From Lentisphaerota bacterium (GTDB taxonomy: Bacteria > Verrucomicrobiota > Kiritimatiellia > UBA8416 > JAFGTH01): a stretch of DNA of 12,957 nucleotides. Within the stretch, counting starts at the first letter, position 1. Every line of letters starts with the position of its first letter. The notes under the pieces are model-generated. The model had not been told where the DNA came from, ran no database searches, and worked only from the letters and a program-made list of their open reading frames with translations. Shown piece after piece: positions 1-7,747 of the stretch. The stretch is from assembly GCA_016934225.1 (NCBI GenBank), contig JAFGTH010000160.1, positions 1 through 12,957 on the forward strand, given 5' to 3'. A program made the position numbers and the translations under genes.

Positions 1-1067
1 GATTTATGATTGCAACCACTTCTGTATCTTGCACATGCCTCGCGCGATCCGGACGGAGCGCAGGCGATACCTGAGCTGAGAACACGATTCCATGTTCCGG
101 TCGGTTTGTCGGGGAAACTGCGAGAAGCGTCGTAGGGCGCATAGCGACCCCAGTTTGTCGGCCCGAACAGCGAGACCGTTTTGTTTTTAGCGTCATCGCC
201 TATCGAACCGGCAATTTGCATGGGCCCCGTGTCGTTGCCCACAACAACTTTCGGAACTCCGGAATAACGAAGAAAGTGAGCATCGCGCTGAAGCTGGAGA
301 TCTGGCGGCAGATTGGCATTAGAAATCAGATCCGTGCAATGTTCGCCGTCCACAAAGTTCTTGGTCGCAAATTTCTTGGAAATCAAATAATCATAATTCG
401 AATCGTATTTGAAGCCACGCGCTCCGGTAAGAACAACGCGAAAACCGCCGTCAACCAGAGCTTCGGCGAGTGCCTCAAAATGTTCAGGTGGCCAGCGTTT
501 GGAATCCCGACTGGCTCCGACATTCAACGCGATAACCGTTCCGGACCGCAGTTGATATTTTTCAATCATCCTTTCGCTCTCTTCAATTGCACGATTGGGT
601 AATTCGAGTTTGAACGAATAGACCGGATTGTCGGCGCCAAGCGCACGCGCGAAACAGAGCAGTTCTTCAACACGATGCATTCCCGGCTGGAGTTGCGGCA
701 TGCTTTCCGCGCACAGGGAATAAAGCGATGCGAACCCTTTGCAGTCTGCGCGGTGTGGGCGCAGGCGTTTGCTGCTTCTGCAAGTGAGAATCAGTCCGGA
801 TTGATCGTTACCCGCCATATCAAAGATGATATCCGGTTTAAGACGGGTGACGCGTCTCCGTACGCCAAACCAATCCATGTCGCCTCCAATTACGAGGATA
901 TCATCAATAAGTACGCCTTTTTGTGGCAAGGCCAGAGGAGCTTGTTTGGCTTTGACAACCAGTGTAATATGAGTATTCGGCAGTGCGCGGCGAACAGTAT
1001 GCAGTGTCGGCAGCGCAAAAATAAAATCGCCGATAGCCTTGGGATATACAATGACAAGTCGTTTCAT
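1..1067 (-). CDS. Glycosyltransferase family 9 (heptosyltransferase-like), 3' end cut by window edge
   Basis: The frame is open from an ATG at 1067 to the left edge, giving 355 codons with no stop, so the extreme C-terminus is missing. The protein starts MKRLVIVYPKAIGDFIFALP, the usual GT9 opening with the Gly-Asp of the first Rossmann loop. Around residues 181-192 it has LNVGASRDSKRW, the family's 'pGas..KrWp' segment. VVGNDTGPMQIAG at about 275-287 matches the nucleotide-sugar site, and FGPTNWGRY at 301-309 follows it. The family transfers heptose or related sugars from ADP-sugars to lipopolysaccharide core or other surface glycans at the inner face of the cytoplasmic membrane. The start codon overlaps the stop of the upstream sulfotransferase by one base (TAATG), suggesting translational coupling in a glycan operon. 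The usual His in DTGxxH is Gln here, so the sugar donor may differ. The family call is firm; the substrate is unknown. Confidence 0.9.
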   Translation of the reverse strand, partial: MKRLVIVYPKAIGDFIFALPTLHTVRRALPNTHITLVVKAKQAPLALPQKGVLIDDILVIGGDMDWFGVRRRVTRLKPDIIFDMAGNDQSGLILTCRSSKRLRPHRADCKGFASLYSLCAESMPQLQPGMHRVEELLCFARALGADNPVYSFKLELPNRAIEESERMIEKYQLRSGTVIALNVGASRDSKRWPPEHFEALAEALVDGGFRVVLTGARGFKYDSNYDYLISKKFATKNFVDGEHCTDLISNANLPPDLQLQRDAHFLRYSGVPKVVVGNDTGPMQIAGSIGDDAKNKTVSLFGPTNWGRYAPYDASRSFPDKPTGTWNRVLSSGIACAPSGSREACARYRSGCNHK

Positions 1068-1921
1068 TACATCTTGTCTTTTGCGCTAAATGCGCCGTTA
1101 TTCCGATGTTCCCGTTTTCTTGCCGAAATATAAGTTTGTACCTTGAAATAACCTGCAATGCGTTTTGCCAATATGGTGGGAAACGATTCCTTCTCGGGAT
1201 AATAACTTTTGGACAGATCAGGTTTCGAATGATTAAGCAGTTTTTCCCATTCTCCGGAAGTTTCGTATCCGCACTCAATCAGAATTGGCGTCAGGCTTCC
1301 ATGAATCATTTGTTGCGCAAGTATTCTTCCAGGATGTTTTTTCCACACACCGATGCTTTCGGTGTCAATCGGTCTTACACTATGCATTGCGGCGGATGAT
1401 GCGTCCGAAATGCGCGCGTAATTGTGAAACTCCGAAAACTTGTGGACAGATTCCAGCCAGGGGAATCGCGCGCATATCTCGCGCTGAGTCTGATCAGGAT
1501 CGGTCACGAAGTCCTCATATTTTATTTGAAGAAAATTATTGTGGCCGTACAAGTGCGTGGCGGAAGAATGAAGTTCGTTCCAGAGTCTGATATTCGAATA
1601 GTATTTTGACATGTCTTTTGAATGCCGACTGACAATTACATCCCTCGGGTCGCGCAGCATGTATATAACGTAGAGATCAGACAATTGCTCAAGAACAGAC
1701 AACATGTATGGAGTGTCCTTTGGCCGTTTGGTGATGACGATTGTCCCTGTTTCTATTGTCGTCTTATTAAAACGCATTTCGTGATCATAATGTTTGTCAT
1801 GCTTGAAGCATGTGATCATTGCCTCATGAAGCAGCGTCGTTCCGCTTCTTGGCGAACATGCGACTATATGAATATGTTTGGACATGTTTCCGGGGCAAAC
1901 GGCATTGTTATAAGTGGCCAT
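1067..1921 (-). CDS. Sulfotransferase family protein (284 aa)
   Basis: This is a probable PAPS-dependent sulfotransferase. CSPRSGTTLLHE at residues 22-33 is the 5'-phosphosulfate-binding loop, and LRDPRDVIVSRHSKD at 89-103 is the 3'-phosphate-binding segment with its conserved Arg and Ser. KYEDFVTDP at 134-142 is another segment common in bacterial carbohydrate sulfotransferases. The length is normal for the family and there is no signal peptide or membrane segment, so it is cytoplasmic. It would move sulfate from PAPS to a hydroxyl or amino group of a glycan or other acceptor. The ATG at 1921 overlaps the end of the upstream sulfotransferase gene by 14 bases. An alternative ATG at 1885, just before the first beta strand, would leave a 22-base gap. 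Neither has a strong ribosome binding site, so the start is uncertain. The TAA overlaps the next gene's ATG. The acceptor is unknown, though the neighbouring GT9 gene points to a surface polysaccharide or LPS. Confidence 0.88.
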   Translation of the reverse strand: MATYNNAVCPGNMSKHIHIVACSPRSGTTLLHEAMITCFKHDKHYDHEMRFNKTTIETGTIVITKRPKDTPYMLSVLEQLSDLYVIYMLRDPRDVIVSRHSKDMSKYYSNIRLWNELHSSATHLYGHNNFLQIKYEDFVTDPDQTQREICARFPWLESVHKFSEFHNYARISDASSAAMHSVRPIDTESIGVWKKHPGRILAQQMIHGSLTPILIECGYETSGEWEKLLNHSKPDLSKSYYPEKESFPTILAKRIAGYFKVQTYISARKREHRNNGAFSAKDKM

Positions 1922-2846
1922 GCTTCATATCGCTTATCGTATAAGACATGGGCGTATAATTGTAGTGTTGTTTCATGTGTTCGGCAGCTATTCGATCAAA
2001 ACTTTTCTTGAGTTGATCGTCCCATTTAGGCCAGGCGTTTATCCGATCTTCGAACGCTTTGTTCGTGTTAACCCGTTCTTGGCCCATCATTTGGATTCGC
2101 GCCGAGACATCTTCATCGGTAATTCCCAGAAATCTTGCCAGTTTGTATAGGCCCTTGCGATCGGGGTCTTCGAAAATATCTTCAAAAGTCACTTTTATTT
2201 TGGGTTCCGCAATCTCGGTGAAATCGCGAGTAATAAAACCGTCCTTCTTTTGCCAACGCCAGCATATTTTTTCGAACCGTGTCATACTGTTCCATTTATC
2301 AAAATACGGGTCGTCGGGAAACATATATGCATGCTCCCGTTTTTTGTAGTCACGCTTTGTGTACCATTTCCTTGCCATGCCGGATCTTACGTAACTGCGT
2401 CCGTCGCGAACTATGTGAATAATTTTTGCGTTTGGAAACAGGGCTCTGAGTGGTTTTAGCAGAGAAAAGAGCCTGTTGTTCGACTCGACATAAACCGAAC
2501 AGGCTCTGCGTCGCGTATCAGCAGGTGCGGTTCTTCGGCTTTGTTCTATGAATTTTGTTGCGTTGTCGAAAGAGTGTTTGCCCTGGGCATATGTGAGAGC
2601 GTATTTCAACAGGTCGGGCCGGGGTTCGTGGACTGCATTAAAACCGGCAACGCCGGCAATGAACCGTGCAAGAAACTTGGTGCCGGTTCTGCCTGTGGAA
2701 ACAATGAAAGCAGTGTCAATCCCGTTCCAATCCGGTTTGCCGACAAGTCCCAATTTCAGCATGAATCTATCGAAGAGAGCGCACTGGCGCAAACGCGTTT
2801 CCAGCAGTTTCTGATGTGTATCATTGTTGTTTTGCGCCTTAAGCAT
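1908..2846 (-). CDS. Sulfotransferase family protein (312 aa), first gene of the glycan operon
   Basis: This second sulfotransferase is clearly different in sequence from its neighbour. The P-loop-like 5'-phosphosulfate site is STGRTGTKFLARF at residues 50-62, and the 3'-phosphate site is IVRDGRSYVRSGM at 145-157. VTFEDIFEDP at about 219-228 resembles the 'YEDL..dP' segment of the family. There is no signal peptide, so a cytoplasmic enzyme using PAPS is expected. The ATG at 2846 is preceded by GGAG (minus strand, bases 2855-2858) at 8-base spacing, which supports this start. A consensus TATAAT lies about 40 bases further upstream. The gene ends inside the start of the next sulfotransferase gene. 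Two non-identical sulfotransferases plus a glycosyltransferase suggest sulfation of two positions, or two residues, of one glycan. The acceptor cannot be read from sequence. Confidence 0.87.
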   Translation of the reverse strand: MLKAQNNNDTHQKLLETRLRQCALFDRFMLKLGLVGKPDWNGIDTAFIVSTGRTGTKFLARFIAGVAGFNAVHEPRPDLLKYALTYAQGKHSFDNATKFIEQSRRTAPADTRRRACSVYVESNNRLFSLLKPLRALFPNAKIIHIVRDGRSYVRSGMARKWYTKRDYKKREHAYMFPDDPYFDKWNSMTRFEKICWRWQKKDGFITRDFTEIAEPKIKVTFEDIFEDPDRKGLYKLARFLGITDEDVSARIQMMGQERVNTNKAFEDRINAWPKWDDQLKKSFDRIAAEHMKQHYNYTPMSYTISDMKHGHL

Positions 2847-2888
2847 TGATCATACTCCAATCGCCTGCTCGGAACCGACCCTGATAAA

Positions 2889-2915
2889 ATTATACAAGCT
2901 CCCGAATAATGTCAG
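2889..2915 (-). promoter_or_regulatory. Candidate promoter of the sulfotransferase/GT9 operon
   Basis: Read on the minus strand, there is a perfect TATAAT (plus coordinates 2889-2894) with CTGACA (2910-2915, five of six matches to TTGACA) 15 bases upstream. The spacing is short of the ideal 17. Transcription would start near 2882, giving a leader of about 35 bases with the GGAG ribosome site just before the ATG at 2846. The position in the divergent gap fits well, but the call rests on hexamer matching alone. Confidence 0.45.
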
Positions 2916-2930
2916 CCCGAAAAGACCCAA

Positions 2931-2974
2931 CGTCAAGCACCGGCATCCTGACGGTTTGCTCTTGACGTTTTTTT
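2931..2974 (+). terminator. Terminator-like hairpin followed by seven T's
   Basis: The arms CGTCAAG (2931-2937) and CTTGACG (2961-2967) are perfect inverted repeats. Inner CCG/CGG pairing shortens the 23-base loop. Seven T's follow directly (2968-2974), the form of an intrinsic terminator acting on plus-strand transcripts. No plus-strand gene lies upstream, so it would stop antisense or read-through transcription, or act in the leader of the following gene if that gene's promoter lies further upstream. On the minus strand no U tract follows, so it should not stop the divergent operon. Confidence 0.55.
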
Positions 2975-2988
2975 CAGAAACTACACGC

Positions 2989-3017
2989 TTGGTTTTGTTG
3001 ATTAATTCGCATATAAA
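2989..3017 (+). promoter_or_regulatory. Possible promoter of the flavodoxin-like gene
   Basis: TTGGTT (2989-2994) is followed after 17 bases by TATAAA (3012-3017). The -10 box is close to consensus but the -35 box is weak. It lies between the terminator-like hairpin and the gene, and would give a very short leader of about 15 bases ending in the strong ribosome site. Low confidence; based only on hexamers and position. Confidence 0.28.
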
Positions 3018-3027
3018 CATCAATAAC

Positions 3028-3033
3028 GGAGGA
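3028..3033 (+). promoter_or_regulatory. Strong ribosome binding site GGAGGA deciding the start at 3040
   Basis: GGAGGA sits 6 bases before the ATG at 3040. It settles the start of the small exported protein, because the frame remains open upstream for another 72 codons to an ATG at 2824 that has no comparable site. Confidence 0.75.
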
Positions 3034-3039
3034 TATAAG

Positions 3040-3504
3040 ATGAAAAGAGCACTGATGATTAATGTGGCTATTTTGTTGTGCCTGGGCCGGATTGTCGAAG
3101 GTGGAGAATTAATCGGAAAGAAACCGGTGTTAATTGCCGCGCAGCAATCAGACTTCAAGGATGCCGTTGTTGTTCGTGTTGTAGAAGAGTTAAAGAAACA
3201 TAACATTGAGACTCGCATAATTAAAATGGCTGAGCTAAAACAACATAAAGCCGAGACTTATGAAGCCGTTGTAATGATTCAAAGCATATGGGCCTGGAGG
3301 CTGGCCAGACCTGTCAGAAAATTTCTCAAAGCGACTCCTGATGACCTGAGAGCCCGATTAATACTCGTAAGCACTGCCGCCAATTCAGATTGGCGGACAA
3401 AGGAAAAAGGTTTGCATGCAATAACATCCGCGTCAAAGATTGATAAAACATCAAAAATTGCGGATTTCGTCATTGCTCGGATTTTCGAAATTTTTAAGCG
3501 GTGA
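3040..3504 (+). CDS. Small exported flavodoxin-like protein of unknown function (154 aa)
   Basis: The start is chosen at 3040 because GGAGGA lies 6 bases before the ATG and the protein then opens with a typical signal peptide: MKR, a hydrophobic stretch through residue 15, and a polar cleavage region near residues 19-24. No lipobox Cys is present. The mature part alternates strands and helices like a flavodoxin: KPVLIAAQQSD, a helix with VVRVVEELKKH, then TRIIKMAEL, EAVVMIQSIW and ARLILVSTAAN. It lacks the Thr/Ser-rich phosphate loop that holds FMN in true flavodoxins (QQSDFKDAV stands in its place), so flavin binding is doubtful. At about 130 mature residues it is near the size of a single flavodoxin-like domain. 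It would act in the periplasm or outside. It is convergent with the topoisomerase pair and divergent from the sulfotransferase operon, so it stands alone. Function unknown; the fold assignment is an inference from pattern. Confidence 0.75.
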   Translation: MKRALMINVAILLCLGRIVEGGELIGKKPVLIAAQQSDFKDAVVVRVVEELKKHNIETRIIKMAELKQHKAETYEAVVMIQSIWAWRLARPVRKFLKATPDDLRARLILVSTAANSDWRTKEKGLHAITSASKIDKTSKIADFVIARIFEIFKR

Positions 3505-3531
3505 TCCTGAAATATTTTTCCAAGCTCAATC

Positions 3532-5559
3532 CTACATAAATACACCGCGCGGACTGTTTGCATTTTCTTGCCACCATCGTGGTTTTTTTGTCGCGATCTT
3601 TGCGATTGATTTGGATGTCATCTGATTTCCGCGCGCTTTGGCGCTTTTGACTGGCGTATCGCCGGGTTTGAATATCTGTTGATGTATTCGTTGTCCTTTT
3701 GAAAGCTTGTATTTTACATAGATCTCGTCAGGCGTACCTTCTTGCAGATAAAGAATCTTGGCGTTTTCAAGCGTACAGAAGTAGTCCTTGTTCAGTATCA
3801 CACCGCCAATAACGAACCTCTTGAGGTAAGTCAGTCCTCCGGTTTCATAGACTACGGTCATAACTCTGTCGCGATCCATGACGGCGCAGGAAATCAAATT
3901 TTTATCCGCGAACATTTTATCCGGCGGCATAACGCATCGGTATTTGCCGTTTTTCCACACCAGGACGAGCTTGTCCAGGGAAGAGCATTGCAACATTGTT
4001 TCGCCGGCAACTTTATATCCCAAATACCCGGTCGTTTTATCAAAGTTAATCTCAAGTTCGTTCGCGGTGAGTTTTGCCGCTTCCACATGATCAAAAACGG
4101 CACGCTGTGTGCGGCGCGGATACGATTCCCTGTATTTTGTGATGAATCCTTTGAGCGTTTTTACTGCATATGTGGTAATATCCTTGAGATTCTTTTCTGT
4201 GTTTTCGAGCTTTTTGCGCAGGTCCTCAATTTCGCTTCTGTTTTTATTAATATCAAAAAGTGAAATGCGGCGTATTCGCAGTGCCAGCAGCATATCAATA
4301 TCGTTCCTGGTAATGTCCTTTTGCAGTTCATTCCGGAAAGGATTAAGTCCCTGTGAAACGGCTTTCATAACCGCGTCTTGGGTTTTGCACTCTTCGATTT
4401 TCTTGTAGATGCGTTCCTCAATAAAAATGCGGGTTAGCGTTCTGACGTGAATTTCTTCAAGCAATTCTTTTTTGGCCAGAGCAAGCTCGCGTTTCAGCAA
4501 TGTTGTCAAGCGCGCGGCGTTTGCCTGTATTACTTCGGATATCGTCATGCTGACAGGGCGTCTGTTATGTATTACAACAATGTGACTGCTGAGAATGGTT
4601 TGGCAATTTGTGAACGCATAGAGTGCGTCGGTTGCGTGTGTCGGATCGGAGCCGGGCGCCAGACAAAGCTCAATCTCGACGGTTTCGGACGTAAAATCAT
4701 TGATGGTTTCGACAGGCACTTTTTTTCGGCGCGCTGCTTCTTCAATTGATTTAATAAGCGATTCGGTTGTCACCCCAAAAGGCAGATCGTGAATTATAAG
4801 TGTGCCTGGTCGTCCGTGTTTGATGCTTGCTCTGACCTTGACCGAACCGCGTCCGTCATCGTATTCGGAGACATCCATCAAACCGCCCTGAAGAAAATCC
4901 GGAAACAGCGCAAACGGTTGTTTCATAAGAACTGCAATTTCGGCCTCGAGTAGTTCGATAAAATTATGCGATAGAATTCTTGTTGAGAGACCGACAGCGA
5001 TTCCTTCGGCGCCGAGCATAAGCAGCAGAGGTAACTTGGCCGGCAATGTGGCGGGTTCTCTGTTTCTGCCGTCATAGCTCGGCAGATATTGCGTCAATTT
5101 CGGGTTAAAAAGCTGTTCGCGCGCCAGATCCGTAAGCCTGCATTCGATATAACGTGGCGCCGCAGCTGCGTCGCCTGTGTGGATATTTCCGAAGTTGCCC
5201 TGTCCTTCAATCAGATAGTTCTTGTTGACAAGATTAACAAGTGCGTCAGAAATGGCAGCATCGCCGTGCGGGTGGTATTGCATGGTATGTCCGACTATGT
5301 TAGCAACCTTTGTGAAACGGCCATCGTCCTTTTCGTAAAGAGAGTGCATGATACGCCGTTGGACTGGTTTGAAACCGTCGTCAAGATGCGGAATGGCCCG
5401 TTCGCAGATAACATATGAGGCATATTGCATAAAATTGCTGTCTACCATGATCCGTAACGGACCGTGTTCGTCGGCAAGCACGTCAACGGATTTCGTGACC
5501 GGCTCGTTCGAATCGGCGGCAGCGTTCATGTCAAGATCGAATTGATCGTCTTCAGCCAT
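3532..5559 (-). CDS. parC: DNA topoisomerase IV-like subunit A (type IIA topoisomerase, 675 aa)
   Basis: This is the DNA-breaking and rejoining subunit, which with the ParE-like partner passes one duplex through another to decatenate or relax DNA. The winged-helix/tower core is intact: FKPVQRRIMHSL at about 63-74, HPHGDAAISDAL at 96-107, QGNFGNIHTGD at 120-130, and catalytic Tyr137 preceded by Arg136 in AAAAPRYIECRL. EGIAVGLSTRILSHN at about 183-197 carries the conserved Ile that bends DNA. A helical region rich in Lys and Glu follows at about 400-490. The C-terminal domain is short (about 180 residues) and lacks the GyrA box QRRGGKG, so negative supercoiling by wrapping is not expected. That favours topoisomerase IV over gyrase. 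The protein is shorter than E. coli ParC (about 750) and GyrA (about 875). Ala101 occupies the position of E. coli GyrA Ser83. The ATG follows the parE stop after one base, indicating one transcript. ParC versus a short GyrA is inferred. Confidence 0.88.
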   Translation of the reverse strand: MAEDDQFDLDMNAAADSNEPVTKSVDVLADEHGPLRIMVDSNFMQYASYVICERAIPHLDDGFKPVQRRIMHSLYEKDDGRFTKVANIVGHTMQYHPHGDAAISDALVNLVNKNYLIEGQGNFGNIHTGDAAAAPRYIECRLTDLAREQLFNPKLTQYLPSYDGRNREPATLPAKLPLLLMLGAEGIAVGLSTRILSHNFIELLEAEIAVLMKQPFALFPDFLQGGLMDVSEYDDGRGSVKVRASIKHGRPGTLIIHDLPFGVTTESLIKSIEEAARRKKVPVETINDFTSETVEIELCLAPGSDPTHATDALYAFTNCQTILSSHIVVIHNRRPVSMTISEVIQANAARLTTLLKRELALAKKELLEEIHVRTLTRIFIEERIYKKIEECKTQDAVMKAVSQGLNPFRNELQKDITRNDIDMLLALRIRRISLFDINKNRSEIEDLRKKLENTEKNLKDITTYAVKTLKGFITKYRESYPRRTQRAVFDHVEAAKLTANELEINFDKTTGYLGYKVAGETMLQCSSLDKLVLVWKNGKYRCVMPPDKMFADKNLISCAVMDRDRVMTVVYETGGLTYLKRFVIGGVILNKDYFCTLENAKILYLQEGTPDEIYVKYKLSKGQRIHQQIFKPGDTPVKSAKARGNQMTSKSIAKIATKKPRWWQENANSPRGVFM

Positions 5560-5560
5560 T

Positions 5561-7381
5561 TTATGTTGTCTCGCTCTCGTTTACCTGGAGATTGCTCATT
5601 ATGTATGCGCGTCGTTCGTTTGTGTTTTTGCCCATGTAGAAACTGAGCACTTCCGCAACTGAATGATCCCGGTCAATGGTGACGGGAGTCAGCCTGATGT
5701 CGTCGCCGATAAATGTCTTGAATTCCGATGGAGAAATTTCGCCCAGTCCCTTGAATCGGGTGATTTCCGGGTTTCGCGATAACCGCGTAACAGCCGTGTC
5801 GCGTTCGGATTCGGAATAGCAATACACGGTCTCCTTCTTGTCGCGGACACGGAAGAGCGGTGTTTCGAGCACATGCAGATGGCCGTCGGCCACGAGCGGC
5901 TCGAAAAATCTGAGAAAGAAGGTTATCATGAGATTGCGTATATGGAGCCCGTCAACGTCGGCATCGGTAGCTAGAACAACTTTGTTGTACCTGAGATTAT
6001 AAGTGGATTCCTCAATGTTCAGGCATCGCATCAGGTTGTATGTTTCTTCGTTTTTGTACAATGCGTCGCGATTGAGGTTCCAGACGTTGAGCGGTTTGCC
6101 TTTAAGTGTGAATATGGCCTGGGTGTTTACATCGCGGCAACTCACTAGCGATCCGGCGGCGGATTGTCCCTCTGTGATAAAAATTGATGATTCCAATCCG
6201 GTGTTATTTGTTTTGTCGAAGTGTATACGACAGTCTCTCAGTTGCGGAACACGAATGGACACCGCTCGCGCCCGCTCGCGCGCAATTCTTTTTACGCTTT
6301 GAATCTCTTTGCGAATTTTTTGCGTCTCTTCAATCTTTTCGATCAGCTTCGCGGTAACATCAGGCTCGCGGTGAAGAAGGTCTGCAACTACATCGCGCAC
6401 CTTGATCATGAGCGCCCCGCGTATATCGGAGTTGCCCAGTTTGTTTTTGGTTTGTGACTCGAAGACCGGGTCTTTAATGCGAATGGCAATGGCGCCGATT
6501 AGTCCCTCGCGGACATCTTCAGCTTCGTATTTCTTTTTCGAATATTCATTGATTCCTTTGAGAATGCCTTCTTTAAACGCGCTGAGATGGGCGCCGCCGT
6601 CAGTTGTGAATTGGCCGTTGACGAATGAAAAATATTGTTCGCTGAATCGGTTTGTGTGCGTGAACGTGAAATCCAAAGTCTTGTCCCTGAAATGCAGCGG
6701 TTTATAGAGTCGCTCGAACTTTGTTTCGGCGCGGATGAGGTCGAGTAAGCCGTTTTCTGACGTGTGAATAACGCCGTTGTAAACGATCTTCAGCCCGGCG
6801 TTCAGATAACAATAAAAAGCTAATCGGCGTTGGATATGGTCGTCGAGGAATTGGTATCCGGGAAATATCTTTGGATCGGGAATGAATTCGATGAGTGTGC
6901 CGTTTGGTTCGCTCGAGCGCCCCGTCTTTTTTGCCTTGAGCTTGCCGTGTTCGAAGCTGGCTTCGGCGTATTTGCCGTCGCGGAATGTGCGGGCGACAAA
7001 CGATTCGGAAAGCGCGTTGACGGCTTTTGTGCCTACTCCGTTGAGTCCGACGCTGAACTGGAATACGTCATCGTTATATTTTGCGCCTGTATTGATTTTT
7101 GATACACAGTCAACAAGCTTGCCGAGTGGTATGCCGCGTCCGTAATCGCGAACCGACACCGCGCCGTTTTTACGCTCGATTTCAATTTTTTCTCCAAAAT
7201 CCATGATAAATTCATCAATTGCATTATCTACTATCTCCTTGAGAAGGACATATATTCCGTCGTCGTAATGCGACCCGTCGCCGGTTCTCCCGATATACAT
7301 TCCGGTGCGTAGCCGAATATGCGCCAACGACGACAGTGTTTTGACCTTGCTTTCGTCGTACTTCTGTTTTTCGCGTGCCAT
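5561..7381 (-). CDS. parE: DNA topoisomerase IV-like subunit B (ATPase subunit, 606 aa)
   Basis: This is the GHKL ATPase/TOPRIM subunit of a type IIA topoisomerase. The start is taken at 7381 because GGGGA lies 5 bases upstream and the protein then begins MAREKQKYDESK. An ATG at 7447 in frame adds 22 hydrophobic residues without a ribosome site. The ATPase domain shows Glu49 and Asn53 (KEIVDNAIDEF), DYGRGIP at 79-85, VGLNGVGTKAVNALS at 111-125 and the QTK loop at 310-312. The TOPRIM domain has TEGQS at 403-407, the metal-binding triplet Asp473/475/477 (ATDADVDG) and FKGLGE at 543-548. The RDVNTQAIFTLKGKPLN segment is of the Bacteroidetes-type ParE form. There is no large insertion in the TOPRIM domain, so the length is that of ParE or short GyrB. 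Position 406 is Gln where EGDS is usual. It is followed by parC after a single base. Confidence 0.92.
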   Translation of the reverse strand: MAREKQKYDESKVKTLSSLAHIRLRTGMYIGRTGDGSHYDDGIYVLLKEIVDNAIDEFIMDFGEKIEIERKNGAVSVRDYGRGIPLGKLVDCVSKINTGAKYNDDVFQFSVGLNGVGTKAVNALSESFVARTFRDGKYAEASFEHGKLKAKKTGRSSEPNGTLIEFIPDPKIFPGYQFLDDHIQRRLAFYCYLNAGLKIVYNGVIHTSENGLLDLIRAETKFERLYKPLHFRDKTLDFTFTHTNRFSEQYFSFVNGQFTTDGGAHLSAFKEGILKGINEYSKKKYEAEDVREGLIGAIAIRIKDPVFESQTKNKLGNSDIRGALMIKVRDVVADLLHREPDVTAKLIEKIEETQKIRKEIQSVKRIARERARAVSIRVPQLRDCRIHFDKTNNTGLESSIFITEGQSAAGSLVSCRDVNTQAIFTLKGKPLNVWNLNRDALYKNEETYNLMRCLNIEESTYNLRYNKVVLATDADVDGLHIRNLMITFFLRFFEPLVADGHLHVLETPLFRVRDKKETVYCYSESERDTAVTRLSRNPEITRFKGLGEISPSEFKTFIGDDIRLTPVTIDRDHSVAEVLSFYMGKNTNERRAYIMSNLQVNESETT

Positions 7382-7747
7382 CGTAATCCCCGGGAAACCG
7401 ACCGTAAAGAGGGCGTATCTGCGGATAAAAGAGAGAAAAGCTATCATGAAAACAGCGTAAGATCAAGGGGCGGCAATTCAGGACATTCCCCATTTTTAGA
7501 TGAAACCTGACAGGAAAGTTTGAAGCAGGTCTGATTCGTCGGGGCGATACCGGATTCTGGATGCTCGAATACTGAATAGGAGGACGGCAATGCCTTACGC
7601 AGATCCATGCAATGCATAAAAAATGGGGATAGTCTTGGTGTATTATATAAGGAAAGAAGCGTCGCCCTGACCAAAGCCGGAACTGCAATCCGTGCAGGCC
7701 GATACGTTTTTCTGACCGGAACCGGTGAATTACCCTTGTAATTATTG

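Noticed and set aside
2824..3039. Longer version of the exported protein starting at the ATG at 2824
   Set aside because: The extension overlaps the divergent operon's start, promoter and a terminator-like hairpin. GGAGGA and a signal peptide clearly mark 3040 as the start.
3498..3548. GCGGTG/CACCGC inverted repeat at the convergent gene ends as a terminator
   Set aside because: Arms of only 6 bases with a loop of about 40 bases and no T tract on either side; not a credible intrinsic terminator.
7382..7447. 22-residue N-terminal extension of parE from the ATG at 7447
   Set aside because: No ribosome site at 7447, while GGGGA precedes the ATG at 7381 and the protein then begins like the family.
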